Shown here: positions 1-8,476 of the stretch, piece after piece
Position numbering within the stretch: position 1 is the first letter of the stretch
Layout: the number at the start of each line of letters is the position of its first letter
Source of the DNA: Azotimanducus chitobiosivorans
Lineage (GTDB): Bacteria; Pseudomonadota; Gammaproteobacteria; Pseudomonadales; Azotimanducaceae
Assembly: GCA_965200235.1 (NCBI GenBank)
Contig: OZ241339.1
Coordinates: 62,001-126,000, forward strand
Reading direction: 5' to 3'
Length of the DNA stretch: 64,000 nt
The notes under the pieces: model-generated
Databases searched by the model: none
Told to the model about the DNA's origin: nothing
The model's input: the letters and a program-made list of their open reading frames with translations, nothing else
Translations under genes and position numbers: made by a program

Positions 1-152
1 AATCGCCGATTCACGTGTCCAATTTGGCGCTGTGGAACCCTGACCGAGGCGAGTCGGGCGGCGGCGATCGGGTTGGCATTCGCACCGAAGACGACGGGCG
101 CAAGGTGCGCTTTTTCAAGTCCACAGGCACGCTTGTGCCTGACAGCGCGTAA
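1..152 (+). CDS. rplX: 50S ribosomal protein L24, C-terminal part (5' truncated by window edge)
   Basis: Only the last 49 codons are present; the reading frame begins at base 3. The visible peptide contains PIHVSNLALWNP and GRKVRFFKS, which match the conserved C-terminal half of L24, an early-assembly protein of the large subunit. It lies 13 bases before the rplE start, the usual L24-L5 order of the spc operon. The tail (TGTLVPDSA) is slightly longer than in E. coli. Confidence 0.93.
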   Translation, partial: SPIHVSNLALWNPDRGESGGGDRVGIRTEDDGRKVRFFKSTGTLVPDSA

Positions 153-165
153 CACGGGGCAAGTC

Positions 166-768
166 ATGGCAACTGCGACAGGCATGCGTGAACGCTTCCT
201 TGATGAAGTCCGATCCGAACTCGCCAAAGAGCTCGGTCTCAGTAATCTTATGGCAGTGCCTCGCATCGAAAAAGTCACTGTCAACATGGGCGTGGTCAAG
301 CCAACCGGTCAACCGGCGGCGAGTCCGCGTGCCGGGCAAGCAGGCCGAGAAGGCAAGTCCGAAGACCGCAACGTCCTTGACAACGCCATGCGTGACTTGC
401 GCCAGATCACCGGGCAGCAGCCAATGGTCACGCGCGCGCGCAAATCTGAAGCGGGCTTTAAGATTCGTGAAGGCATGCCGCTTGGCTGCAAGGTGACACT
501 GAGGTCGAGGCGCATGTACGAATTCCTTGACCGCCTGGTTGGCATTGCGATTCCAAGGGTGCGCGATTTTCGTGGCTTGAATCCTCGCTCCATGGACGGG
601 CAGGGCAACTTTTCCATGGGGCTTGGCGAGCAGATCGTGTTTCCAGAGATCGACTACGACAAGATCGACCGCATTCGCGGGCTTGACATCACCATCACAA
701 CTTCGGCCACGAACGACGCCGACGGGCTTGCGCTCCTGCGCGCCCTCAAGTTCCCGATTCGCGCCTAA
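166..768 (+). CDS. rplE: 50S ribosomal protein L5 with an internal insertion
   Basis: L5 binds 5S rRNA and forms part of the central protuberance of the large subunit. The core motifs VPRIEKVTVNMGV, ARKSEAGFKIR and FPEIDYDKIDRIRGLDITI are all present. The ATG giving MATATGMRERF was chosen because it aligns with the family start; upstream in-frame codons run into rplX. The protein is 200 residues against about 179 in E. coli. The excess is a Pro/Ala/Gly/Arg/Ser-rich segment at residues 44-67, just after the MGV motif, where the usual protein has a short loop. The gene sits between rplX and rpsN in the spc operon. Confidence 0.95.
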   Translation: MATATGMRERFLDEVRSELAKELGLSNLMAVPRIEKVTVNMGVVKPTGQPAASPRAGQAGREGKSEDRNVLDNAMRDLRQITGQQPMVTRARKSEAGFKIREGMPLGCKVTLRSRRMYEFLDRLVGIAIPRVRDFRGLNPRSMDGQGNFSMGLGEQIVFPEIDYDKIDRIRGLDITITTSATNDADGLALLRALKFPIRA

Positions 769-802
769 GTTGAACGAACGAGCAGAGTAACGAGAGGCAT
801 CA

Positions 803-1108
803 ATGGCGAAGAAATCAATGATTGCACGTGAGCGCAAACGTGAGCGCACCGTTGCCAAGTACGAGGAGCGGCGAAAGGCGCTCAAAGCGATTATCGGCGA
901 TCGCTCAAAGCCGCTTGAAGAAGTCATGTCGGCAAGTTTCGACTTGCAGAAGCTGCCGAGGAACGCGAGTCCGGTCCGGCTCAGAACCCGTTGCGGGCAA
1001 ACTGGTCGCCCTCGTGCGGTGTATCGCCGCTTCGGCCTCGGTCGCACCAAGCTTCGCGAAGCAGCCATGCGCGGCGATGTGCCTGGGCTCGTGAAGTCGA
1101 GTTGGTAG
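803..1108 (+). CDS. rpsN: 30S ribosomal protein S14
   Basis: This 101-residue protein has the normal length of proteobacterial S14, a head protein of the small subunit. The signature NRCGxTGRPR region reads TRCGQTGRPRAVYRRFGLGR and the C-terminus ends in GLVKSSW. Only one Cys remains in the area that binds zinc in other lineages, so this is the long, zinc-free form. The start is preceded by a GAGAGG ribosome binding site. It lies 14 bases before rpsH within the spc operon. Confidence 0.97.
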   Translation: MAKKSMIARERKRERTVAKYEERRKALKAIIGDRSKPLEEVMSASFDLQKLPRNASPVRLRTRCGQTGRPRAVYRRFGLGRTKLREAAMRGDVPGLVKSSW

Positions 1109-1122
1109 TTCGGAGTGCTTAG

Positions 1123-1515
1123 ATGAGTATGCAAGACCCCATCGCCGACTATTTGACACGCATTCGCAACGCGCAAAGCGCGGGCCATGTGCAGGTGTCC
1201 ATGCCCTCATCGCGCATGAAGCTGGCGATGACTAAAGTGCTGAAGGAAGAAGGGTATGTCGGAGATTTTCATGTCAGTGAAGATGCCAAGCCGCAACTGA
1301 CCATTGAGCTCCGCTACCACGAAGGCCGGCCGGTCATTGAGGAGATCAAGCGCCAGAGCCGGCCAGGGCTGCGTATCTACCGCGGGCGAGACGGCCTCCC
1401 TTACGTGCGGAGCGGCCTTGGCGTGGCGCTTGTGAGCACATCGAAAGGCATCATGACCGACATGAACGCACGGCGCTTGGGTGTCGGCGGCGAAGTCGTG
1501 TGTACGGTGTTCTAG
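1123..1515 (+). CDS. rpsH: 30S ribosomal protein S8
   Basis: S8 is a primary 16S rRNA binder and, in E. coli, the translational repressor of the spc operon. The 130 residues begin MSMQDPIADYLTRIRNAQ and end in STSKGIMTDMNARR followed by GGEVVCTVF, both diagnostic of the family. Length is normal. It lies between rpsN and rplF with short spacers, in canonical order. Confidence 0.98.
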   Translation: MSMQDPIADYLTRIRNAQSAGHVQVSMPSSRMKLAMTKVLKEEGYVGDFHVSEDAKPQLTIELRYHEGRPVIEEIKRQSRPGLRIYRGRDGLPYVRSGLGVALVSTSKGIMTDMNARRLGVGGEVVCTVF

Positions 1516-1550
1516 CGGCACGATACGGACACGAAAGGAGAGTACGAAGC

Positions 1551-2087
1551 ATGTCTCGAGTCGCAAAGATGCCAGTCAAGATTCCGCAAGGGGTGTCGGT
1601 GGACACCGCTGGCGACGAGATTCTTGTCAAAGGGCCGGGCGGTGAGTTGCGCCAAGCCATTTCGCGAGCGCACGTTGAAGTCGAGGTGCGCGGCAGCGAG
1701 GCGCATGTGGTGGCTATTGGCACGAGCCGTGCGTCGAGAGCACTTGCCGGCACCGCACGCTCGCTCATCGACAGCATGGTGACTGGCGTCACCAAAGGCT
1801 TTGAAAAAGCGCTTGAATTGCAAGGCGTTGGCTACCGGGCCGCGAAGCAGGGCAAGCAACTTGTCATGCAGCTCGGCTTCTCTCATCCGATTGCCTATGA
1901 TCCGCCGGTAGGTATCGACATCGATACACCCACGCAAACGAGCATCCTTGTGCGCGGTGCGGATAAGCAGCGTGTTGGCCAGGTGGCAGCGGAGCTGCGC
2001 GCCTATCGGCCGCCGGAGCCTTACAAGGGCAAGGGTGTGCGCTACGTCGGCGAGAAGGTGCGGCGCAAGGAAGGCAAGAAGAAGTAG
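1551..2087 (+). CDS. rplF: 50S ribosomal protein L6
   Basis: L6 binds 23S rRNA near the sarcin-ricin loop. The start ATG (MSRVAKMPVKIPQGV) was chosen because it follows a clear AAAGGAG site at about 10 bases and matches the family start; the frame is open further upstream into rpsH but without a ribosome binding site. The product is 178 residues, the usual size. The C-terminal signature PEPYKGKGVRYVGEKVRRKEGKKK-type tail is present. Both L6 domains can be followed. Confidence 0.97.
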   Translation: MSRVAKMPVKIPQGVSVDTAGDEILVKGPGGELRQAISRAHVEVEVRGSEAHVVAIGTSRASRALAGTARSLIDSMVTGVTKGFEKALELQGVGYRAAKQGKQLVMQLGFSHPIAYDPPVGIDIDTPTQTSILVRGADKQRVGQVAAELRAYRPPEPYKGKGVRYVGEKVRRKEGKKK

Positions 2088-2138
2088 GCGCCAATAGGAA
2101 CCTAGCTCAACACGCCAAGAAAGAACAGGGAAGAAGAC

Positions 2139-2522
2139 ATGTCCGTCGCCAACAAAACACTCAAGTACAAGCCGGCTGATACCAAGGCTCGGCGGCTGCG
2201 GCGCGCACGACGCGCACGCTTTGTCATGCGCGAACAGGGCGTCACTCGGCTCACCGTACATCGCACGCCACGGCACATTTACGCCCAGCTGATCGGCGGC
2301 GATGGCGGGCAGGTGCTCGCTGCGGCGTCGAGCTTGGAGAAGGATTTGGGGGTTGCTTTTGGAGGAAATATCGAAGCCGCCAAGCGTGTTGGTCAAAAGA
2401 TTGCGGAGCGGGCGCAGGACAAGTCGGTCTCCCGCATCGCGTTTGATCGATCAGGGTTTCGATACCACGGGCGGGTGAAGGCGCTTGCCGATGCTGCTCG
2501 TGAAGCGGGACTTGAATTTTAG
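2139..2522 (+). CDS. rplR: 50S ribosomal protein L18
   Basis: L18 binds 5S rRNA with L5 and L25. The C-terminal part (FDRSGFRYHGRVKALADAAR) is the diagnostic L18 motif, and the basic N-terminus with RRLRRARRARF binds RNA. The protein has 127 residues, about 10 more than in E. coli, mostly at the N-terminus (MSVANKTLKYKPAD). It lies between rplF and rpsE as expected. Confidence 0.96.
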   Translation: MSVANKTLKYKPADTKARRLRRARRARFVMREQGVTRLTVHRTPRHIYAQLIGGDGGQVLAAASSLEKDLGVAFGGNIEAAKRVGQKIAERAQDKSVSRIAFDRSGFRYHGRVKALADAAREAGLEF

Positions 2523-2541
2523 GGGCACGGAAACACAGCAA

Positions 2542-3213
2542 ATGGCATACGCGGAAGAAATCGTTGAAGAAGGCTTGGTCGAGAAGCTCGTGCAAGTCAA
2601 TCGTGTGGCCAAGGTGGTCAAGGGCGGGCGAATTTTCGGATTCACCGCGCTGACTGTCGTTGGCGACGGCAATGGCAACGTTGGATTCGGGCGCGGCAAA
2701 GCGCGCGAAGTGCCGATCGCCATTGGCAAGGCGATGGAAAATGCGCGTCGCAACCTGAAGCCGGTCGAACTCAACGGCGACACGCTCTGGTATGCGGTCA
2801 AGGAGCGTCACGGCGCATCCAAGGTCTACATGCAGCCAGCGTCGCAAGGAACAGGTGTGATCGCGGGTGGCGCCATGCGCGCTGTGCTCGAAGCGGCAGG
2901 GGTGCGCAACGTCCTTGCCAAGTGCTACGGCTCAACCACGCCGGTCAACGTTGTGCGCGCGACCGTCAAGGCGCTGCGCAAGATTCGCTCCCCGGAACAG
3001 GTCGCGGCGAAGCGCGGCAAGCGGCTTTCCGACCTGCGTGCGACAAGGGCCTCTGAGGCCGATGCTGGCGTCAAAGTCGCAGATGCCGATCCTAATGATC
3101 CTAATATTGATGTCGTCGCTGATGCCGCCAACGTGGATATCCCTCATGCAGATGTCATTGCCGATCCGCAGCAAGCTTCGTCTGCCGAGGCATCAGATGG
3201 AGTGAAAGAGTAA
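2542..3213 (+). CDS. rpsE: 30S ribosomal protein S5 with an acidic C-terminal extension
   Basis: S5 lies at the mRNA entry and decoding-fidelity region of the small subunit. Residues 1-165 cover the complete double-stranded-RNA-binding-like and S5 C-terminal domains (GRIFGFTALTVVGDGNG, CYGSTTPVNVVRATVKAL). The start at MAYAEEIVEE was chosen because the open frame upstream overlaps rplR and lacks family similarity. The protein has 223 residues against 167 in E. coli. The extra 55 or so residues (about 169-223) are Asp/Ala/Val-rich and strongly acidic with few basic residues, unusual for an RNA-binding protein. Similar tails occur on S2 and L17 in this window. Confidence 0.95.
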   Translation: MAYAEEIVEEGLVEKLVQVNRVAKVVKGGRIFGFTALTVVGDGNGNVGFGRGKAREVPIAIGKAMENARRNLKPVELNGDTLWYAVKERHGASKVYMQPASQGTGVIAGGAMRAVLEAAGVRNVLAKCYGSTTPVNVVRATVKALRKIRSPEQVAAKRGKRLSDLRATRASEADAGVKVADADPNDPNIDVVADAANVDIPHADVIADPQQASSAEASDGVKE

Positions 3214-3217
3214 GCAC

Positions 3218-3442
3218 ATGAAGAAGGCCACGTCAGACCAGAACGAAGCGCGGTTGCGCATTCGACTTCGTAAAAGCACCAACCGGCGCACCAAACAACA
3301 TCGTGCCTGCGTCGCGGGGCTTGGATTGCGGCGCATCGGCGACGAGGTGCGTCTGCCGGACCGCCCAGAGATTCGCGGCATGGTCAATCGTGTGCGCTAC
3401 CTGTTGGATGTCGAGGAACCCACTTGCACGGAGGTGAAATAA
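3218..3442 (+). CDS. rpmD: 50S ribosomal protein L30
   Basis: The core LRIRLRKSTNRRTKQHRAC and the GLGLRRIGDEVRLPDRPEIRGM stretch identify L30. At 74 residues it is longer than the about 59-residue E. coli protein, with a short N-terminal addition and an extra C-terminal segment (VEEPTCTEVK). It starts 4 bases after the rpsE stop, between rpsE and rplO, as in all spc operons. Confidence 0.94.
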   Translation: MKKATSDQNEARLRIRLRKSTNRRTKQHRACVAGLGLRRIGDEVRLPDRPEIRGMVNRVRYLLDVEEPTCTEVK

Positions 3443-3448
3443 GCAATC

Positions 3449-3874
3449 ATGCAGTTGAATGACTTAGCCCCGGCTGCTGGTAGTCGCGGCAGCAAGAAAC
3501 GTCTTGGACGCGGTGCCGGTTCTGGTACCGGCAAGACTGCCGGGCGCGGCATGAAAGGTCAGAACGCTCGCTCCGGCGGGGGTGTGCGACGCGGTTTCGA
3601 GGGTGGCCAGCTTCCAATCCAGCAAAGGCTGCCCAAGTTCGGCTTTCGCTCCAGAAAAGCGCTGACGACAGCGGAACTGCGCCTTGATGAGCTCAGCAAG
3701 ATCGAAGGCGACGAGATCAGTCTCGAAAGCTTGCGCAAAGCTGGCCTCATTACATCGACCGTAACGAGAGTGCGCATCATCAAGTCAGGTGAACTCAAGC
3801 GAGCCTTGACCGTCAAGGCTGAAGGCGACCAAGTACACCTCACCAAGGGCGCTCGCGCCGCGCTCGAAGGTTAG
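3449..3874 (+). CDS. rplO: 50S ribosomal protein L15
   Basis: L15 is a late-assembly large-subunit protein. The glycine-rich N-terminal region (KRLGRGAGSGTGKTAGRG, then KGQNARSGGGVRRGFEGGQ) and the PKFGFRS motif are diagnostic. Its 141 residues fit the family. It is followed after about 50 bases by secY, the conserved rplO-secY junction. Confidence 0.97.
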   Translation: MQLNDLAPAAGSRGSKKRLGRGAGSGTGKTAGRGMKGQNARSGGGVRRGFEGGQLPIQQRLPKFGFRSRKALTTAELRLDELSKIEGDEISLESLRKAGLITSTVTRVRIIKSGELKRALTVKAEGDQVHLTKGARAALEG

Positions 3875-3926
3875 CGCGAAGCACGCCTAAGCTACGCACG
3901 CTCTTCAAGTCACACTCCGCAAAGCA

Positions 3927-5264
3927 ATGGTTGCGACAGCACAAACGATGTCCAGACCGGCAGGGGGTTCCATGGTGGACCTCCGCCGCCGGCTGCTGTT
4001 CGTGTTTATCGCGCTGCTTGTCTACCGCATCGGCACGCACATTCCCGTGCCCGGCATCGACCCAGTTCGCCTGCAGCAGCTATTTGACGCGCAGCAGGGC
4101 GGCATTCTTGATCTCTTCAACATGTTCTCTGGCGGCGCGCTCGAGCGCATGAGCATCCTCGCGCTCGGCGTGGTGCCCTACATCACATCGAGCATCATCA
4201 TGAATCTGCTCTCCATGATGGACCCGCGCTTGCAGCAGCTTCGAAAAGAAGGCGAAGCCGGTCGGCGCAAGATCTCGCAGTACACGCGCTACGGCACGGT
4301 GTTGCTGTCGCTTATTCAGGGCTCGGCGCTGTCGGTGACGCTGTCAAGCCAAGGGCTGAGCTATTTTTCGGGCTTCGGCTTCTTCTTCGTGGCGACCCTG
4401 ACCTTGGTGACGGGTGCCATGTTTATGATGTGGCTCGGCGAGCAAATCACCGAGCGCGGCGTCGGCAACGGCATTTCGCTGCTCATCTTTTCCGGCATCG
4501 TGTCCGGGTTTCCGGCAGCGCTCGGCCAAGCGTTCGAGGCATCGCGGCAAGGCGACATCAACATCATCGCGTTGCTCGCCATCGGCATGTTTGCAATTGT
4601 CGTGGTCGGCTTCGTGGTGTTCATTGAGCGTGGGCAGCGGCGAATCACGGTCAATTACGCGCGCCGCCAACAAGGGCGTCGCATGGTGCAGGGCCAGACA
4701 AGCCATCTACCCTTGAAAGTCAACATGGCCGGTGTCATTCCGGCCATTTTTGCATCGAGCCTGCTGCTCGCGCCGACTTCGATTGCGAGTTGGTTCGGCC
4801 AATCTCCGGGATTCGAGTGGCTGCAGCAAATCGCGCTCGTCTTATCGCCCGGACAGCCAGCCTACATTCTCATGTTCGCCGCTGGTATCATATTCTTCAG
4901 TTTCTTTTATACCGCGATCGTCTTCGACCCCAAAGATGTCGCGGATAATCTGAAGCGTCAAGGCGCCTACGTGCCGGGCATCAGGCCAGGTGCGCAGACG
5001 GCAAACTACATCGACGATGTGATTACGCGATTGACGACGTTCGGGGCGCTCTATGTGACGCTTGTCTGCTTGCTGCCCGAGTTCATGATCGTGTTTTTCA
5101 ATGTCCCCTTCCAATTGGGCGGCACGGCGCTCCTGATTGTGGTTGTGGTAGCCATGGACTTCATGGCGCAGGTGCAGGCGCACTTGATGTCAGGCCAGTA
5201 CGCTCGTCTCATGGAACAGGCCAACTTGAAGAACTACGGGCGCTCGCGCCTTCGCCGCACTTGA
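3927..5264 (+). CDS. secY: Protein translocase subunit SecY
   Basis: SecY forms the protein-conducting channel of the SecYEG translocon in the inner membrane. The 445-residue product has the ten expected membrane helices, the plug region near YRIGTHIPVPGID, the conserved GIIxxxxSSI-type segment (VVPYITSSIIMNLL) and the cytoplasmic loop RRITVNYARRQQGRR. The C-terminal YGRSRLRRT matches gammaproteobacterial SecY. The island's secreted proteases and the phase-variable exported proteins in this window would use it. Confidence 0.98.
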   Translation: MVATAQTMSRPAGGSMVDLRRRLLFVFIALLVYRIGTHIPVPGIDPVRLQQLFDAQQGGILDLFNMFSGGALERMSILALGVVPYITSSIIMNLLSMMDPRLQQLRKEGEAGRRKISQYTRYGTVLLSLIQGSALSVTLSSQGLSYFSGFGFFFVATLTLVTGAMFMMWLGEQITERGVGNGISLLIFSGIVSGFPAALGQAFEASRQGDINIIALLAIGMFAIVVVGFVVFIERGQRRITVNYARRQQGRRMVQGQTSHLPLKVNMAGVIPAIFASSLLLAPTSIASWFGQSPGFEWLQQIALVLSPGQPAYILMFAAGIIFFSFFYTAIVFDPKDVADNLKRQGAYVPGIRPGAQTANYIDDVITRLTTFGALYVTLVCLLPEFMIVFFNVPFQLGGTALLIVVVVAMDFMAQVQAHLMSGQYARLMEQANLKNYGRSRLRRT

Positions 5265-5303
5265 ATCGTACACACACAAACAAACAAGACAAAAGGTAGG
5301 AGC

Positions 5304-5420
5304 ATGAAAGTCAGAGCATCGGTCAAGAAAATCTGCCGGGACTGCAAGATTGTCAAGCGCGGCGGTGTCGTGCGGGTCATTTGCAAGACAGAGCCTCGCC
5401 ACAAGCAGCGGCAAGGCTAA
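5304..5420 (+). CDS. rpmJ: 50S ribosomal protein L36
   Basis: This 38-residue product starts MKVRASVKKICRDCKIVKRG and carries the complete zinc set C11, C14, C27 and H33, so it is the zinc-binding C+ form of L36. The start follows a GGTAGGAG-like site. It lies between secY and rpsM, the normal location. Confidence 0.95.
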   Translation: MKVRASVKKICRDCKIVKRGGVVRVICKTEPRHKQRQG

Positions 5421-5444
5421 GCACGTACAAAAGGGCAACAGAAC

Positions 5445-5798
5445 ATGGCGCGAATTGCAGGCATCAACCTTCCAGACTCCAAGCACGTGGTGGTCTCGCT
5501 CACCCACCTCTACGGCGTCGGCACGAGCCGCGCACGCGAGATTTGCGAGCAGGCGGGCATTGCGCCCAGCATTCGGCTCGGCAAGCTGAAGGAGGAGCAG
5601 CTTGATTCGCTGCGTGCGGAGGTGGACAAGTACAGCATCGAAGGCGATCTGCGCCGTGAGATCAACATGAACATCAAGCGCCTCATGGACTTAGGCACCT
5701 TTCGCGGTATTCGTCACAGGCGCGGCCTGCCGGTGCGTGGTCAGCGCACGAGCACCAATGCGCGCACGCGCAAAGGGCGTCGCAGGCCTGTTCGCTAA
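5445..5798 (+). CDS. rpsM: 30S ribosomal protein S13
   Basis: S13 sits in the head of the small subunit and contacts the P-site tRNA and the large subunit. MARIAGINLPDSKHVVVSLT and the C-terminal RGLPVRGQRTSTNARTRKG are diagnostic, and 117 residues is normal. It begins the alpha-operon part (rpsM-rpsK-rpsD-rpoA-rplQ). The 24-base gap after rpmJ leaves no room for the long S4-binding leader seen upstream of E. coli rpsM. Confidence 0.98.
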   Translation: MARIAGINLPDSKHVVVSLTHLYGVGTSRAREICEQAGIAPSIRLGKLKEEQLDSLRAEVDKYSIEGDLRREINMNIKRLMDLGTFRGIRHRRGLPVRGQRTSTNARTRKGRRRPVR

Positions 5799-5827
5799 AC
5801 CACCGCAAAAGAGATTGAGAGACGCTT

Positions 5828-6211
5828 ATGGCACGCACACCAGCAAGAAAGAAAACGAAGCGCATCGTTAGCGAGGGCCTCGCGCATGTGCACGCTTCGT
5901 TCAACAACACCATCATCACCATCACCGACCGCCAAGGCAACGTGCTCGCATGGGCGACCGCCGGTTCTGCCGGTTTCAAAGGTTCGCGCAAAAGCACGCC
6001 CTTCGCGGCGCAAGTCGCAGCGGAGCAGGTGCTGCAGCGCGTCGCCGATGTTGGCCTGGAAAGCGTGAGCGTGTTCGTCAAAGGGCCGGGGCCGGGGCGT
6101 GAGTCGGCGGTGCGCGGCTTGAACGCCGGGGGCTTGCGCATCACCAACATTACTGATGTGACGCCGATCCCCCACAACGGCTGCCGCCCGCCGAAGCGTC
6201 GGCGCCCATAG
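5828..6211 (+). CDS. rpsK: 30S ribosomal protein S11
   Basis: S11 lies on the small-subunit platform near the anti-Shine-Dalgarno sequence. The motifs HVHASFNNTIITITDRQGN, GFKGSRKSTPFAAQ and the terminal THNGCRPPKRRR-type ending (here PHNGCRPPKRRRP) are clear. At 127 residues it is of normal length. It lies between rpsM and rpsD. Confidence 0.98.
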   Translation: MARTPARKKTKRIVSEGLAHVHASFNNTIITITDRQGNVLAWATAGSAGFKGSRKSTPFAAQVAAEQVLQRVADVGLESVSVFVKGPGPGRESAVRGLNAGGLRITNITDVTPIPHNGCRPPKRRRP

Positions 6212-6243
6212 AACAAGACAAGACAGGCAAGGACTTATCTGAC

Positions 6244-6897
6244 ATGGCTCGATACCTCGGACCCAAATGCAAACTCTCGCGGCGCGAAGGCACCGACCTC
6301 TTCTTGAAGAGCGGCATTCGCTCGCACCAGTCGAAGTGTGATGCCAAGGGCATTGATCGCGGCGCCACTGGGCGTGCCGACCGTCCGCCCGGCATGCACG
6401 GCCTGCGTCGCGGCCGGCAGTCCGACTATGCGATTCAATTGCGCGAAAAACAAAAAGTTCGCCGACTCTACGGCGTGCTTGAGCGCCAATTCCGCAACTA
6501 TTACAAGCGCGCCGAGCGTCGCAAGGGCGCGACCGGCGAGAACCTCCTGCAGTTTCTTGAGTGCCGGCTTGACAACGTGGCATATCGCATGGGCTTTGGC
6601 TCAACGCGCGCCGAGGCGCGGCAGCTTGTTTCGCACAAGGGTGTGCAAGTGAACGGCGCGATCGTCAATATCCCGTCGTATCAAGTCGTACCGAAGGATG
6701 CAATCGAAGTCGCGCCCGGCGCCAAAAAGCAGCTGAGAATTCAGGCTGCCTTGGAGCTCGCAAGCCAGCGTTCGCCTGTTGATTGGGTGGATGTGGACCT
6801 CGATGCGTTGAAGGGCGTCTACCAGCGGCATCCCGAACGCTCGGAGCTGCCGACCGAGATCAACGAGAACCTGATCGTTGAACTCTATTCGAAATAA
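6244..6897 (+). CDS. rpsD: 30S ribosomal protein S4
   Basis: S4 nucleates 30S assembly and often regulates the alpha operon. MARYLGPKCKLSRREGTDL and the S4 RNA-binding domain (LECRLDNVAYRMGFGSTRAEARQLV) identify it. The 217 residues are about 11 more than in E. coli; the region after LFLKSGIRS lacks the full set of zinc-binding cysteines of C+ S4. About 100 bases separate it from rpoA. Confidence 0.97.
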   Translation: MARYLGPKCKLSRREGTDLFLKSGIRSHQSKCDAKGIDRGATGRADRPPGMHGLRRGRQSDYAIQLREKQKVRRLYGVLERQFRNYYKRAERRKGATGENLLQFLECRLDNVAYRMGFGSTRAEARQLVSHKGVQVNGAIVNIPSYQVVPKDAIEVAPGAKKQLRIQAALELASQRSPVDWVDVDLDALKGVYQRHPERSELPTEINENLIVELYSK

Positions 6898-6996
6898 CCC
6901 ATTCGTCCCCCTTAGTCATACATAGAATTCCCCAGATATAGAAATATCGAGATTCTGAAACATTGAAGATAAGCTGGATTTACGAGGAGCAAGCAC

Positions 6997-7992
6997 ATGG
7001 CATCTACAGTTGAAGAGTTTTTGCGCCCATCGGTGAAGGTGCAGGAGCAAGAGCGAAACCGCGCCAGAATCACCCTTGAGCCGCTTGAGCGGGGTTTTGG
7101 GCATACGCTCGGCAATGCCCTGCGCCGTGTACTACTGTCGTCCATTCCCGGCGCGGCCATCTCTGAAGTGATCATCGACAACGTGCAGCATGAATACAGC
7201 GCTATTCCGAATGTGCGTGAGGATGTCATCGATATCCTGCTCAACCTCAAAGGTGTCGCCATCAAAATGTTCGGCGGAGAAGAGGAAGTCATTACGCTCG
7301 AAGCCAAGGGGCCGGCCGAGATCAAGGCAGGCGACTTCAAGCTCACGCAGCAAGTTGAGATTGCCAATCCAGACCATCACATCTGCACCCTCAACAAGAA
7401 CGGCAAGGTACGCATCGAAGCGCGCGTCACACGCGGCCGCGGCTATGTGCCAGCCGATGATCGCCAAGTGGCGGAAGCTGAAGAAGGCAGAGAGACCAAT
7501 CAAATCGGCTTCTTGCGCCTAGATGCCAGCTACAGCCCACTCAAGCGAGTCGCGTATTCGGTGGAGAGCACCCGCGTCGAGCAGCGCACCGACCTTGACA
7601 AGCTCATTCTCGACATCGAAACGAACGGCGCCATGGATCCGGAGGATGCCATTGGCTTAGCAGCATCAACCTTGCGTGATCAGCTTTCGTTCTTTGTCAA
7701 TCTGGACAATGATATCGCCAAGCTCACCGGTGCCACCACCATCCCGAAGAGCTTCGATCCGATCTTGTCGCGACCTGTTGATGATCTGGAGTTGACCGTT
7801 CGCTCCGCGAACTGCCTGAAAGCCGAGCACATCCGCTGCATCGGCGATCTGATTCAAAAGACCGAGCACGAACTCTTGAAAACACCCAATCTCGGCCGCA
7901 AGTCGCTTGACGAGATACAGTCCCAGCTTGACAGCCGCGGCCTGAAGCTTGGCACCGAGCTGGTCGGCTGGGAATCACCCGCGAGCAAATAG
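6997..7992 (+). CDS. rpoA: DNA-directed RNA polymerase subunit alpha
   Basis: Alpha dimerises to start core polymerase assembly and its C-terminal domain contacts UP elements and activators. The N-terminal domain (LEPLERGFGHTLGNALRRVLLSS) and the C-terminal domain from about residue 250 (LRSANCLKAE-type segment, NLGRKSLDEI) are both complete. Length is 331 residues, as expected. A GGAGCAAGCAC site precedes the ATG. The 99-base gap upstream could hold an internal promoter, but I see no clear hexamers. Confidence 0.98.
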   Translation: MASTVEEFLRPSVKVQEQERNRARITLEPLERGFGHTLGNALRRVLLSSIPGAAISEVIIDNVQHEYSAIPNVREDVIDILLNLKGVAIKMFGGEEEVITLEAKGPAEIKAGDFKLTQQVEIANPDHHICTLNKNGKVRIEARVTRGRGYVPADDRQVAEAEEGRETNQIGFLRLDASYSPLKRVAYSVESTRVEQRTDLDKLILDIETNGAMDPEDAIGLAASTLRDQLSFFVNLDNDIAKLTGATTIPKSFDPILSRPVDDLELTVRSANCLKAEHIRCIGDLIQKTEHELLKTPNLGRKSLDEIQSQLDSRGLKLGTELVGWESPASK

Positions 7993-7994
7993 CC

Positions 7995-8426
7995 ATGCGT
8001 CACCGCAAAAGTGGAAAACACTTCAATCGCACGGGTGCCCATCGACGTGCGCTCATGCGAAACCTGTCGATTGCGCTCTTCGAGCACGAGGCCATACGAA
8101 CCACCTTGCCGAAGGCCAAGGAGCTCCGGCGTGTCGCCGAGCCGTTGATCACGCTCGCTAAGGTCGATTCGGTCGCCAATCGACGCCTTGCATTCAATCG
8201 CCTGCGCAACAAGGCTGCCGTCGGCAAGCTCTTCAGCGAATTAGGCCCGCGCTTCCGAGACCGCGCCGGCGGCTATTCGCGGGTGCTAAAGATGGGCTTT
8301 CGCGCTGGCGACAGCGCGCCGATGGCGCTTATTGAACTTGTAGACCGAGGCGAAGAGGAGTCGGAGCAACCGAGCGGCCTGGTTGCCGACATCGAAGAAC
8401 CCCCTGCGCAGGAGCGATCAAGCTGA
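7995..8426 (+). CDS. rplQ: 50S ribosomal protein L17 with acidic tail
   Basis: MRHRKSGKHFNRTGAHRRALMRNL and the MALIELVDR motif identify L17, which lines the peptide exit region. It starts 2 bases after rpoA. The core is normal, but residues 119-143 form an extra acidic tail (EEESEQPSG and further Glu residues) that E. coli L17 lacks. This is the end of the alpha operon; the next genes are convergent accessory genes on the other strand. Confidence 0.96.
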   Translation: MRHRKSGKHFNRTGAHRRALMRNLSIALFEHEAIRTTLPKAKELRRVAEPLITLAKVDSVANRRLAFNRLRNKAAVGKLFSELGPRFRDRAGGYSRVLKMGFRAGDSAPMALIELVDRGEEESEQPSGLVADIEEPPAQERSS

Positions 8427-8476
8427 CGCAACGCGAGTGAGTGCGCGGTGCCGCCGCCCATCTCGCAGTACGCGGG

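Noticed and set aside
115..1188. Long minus-strand open frame across rplE and rpsN
   Set aside because: It is antisense to well-supported ribosomal genes and shows no family similarity; a codon-bias shadow.
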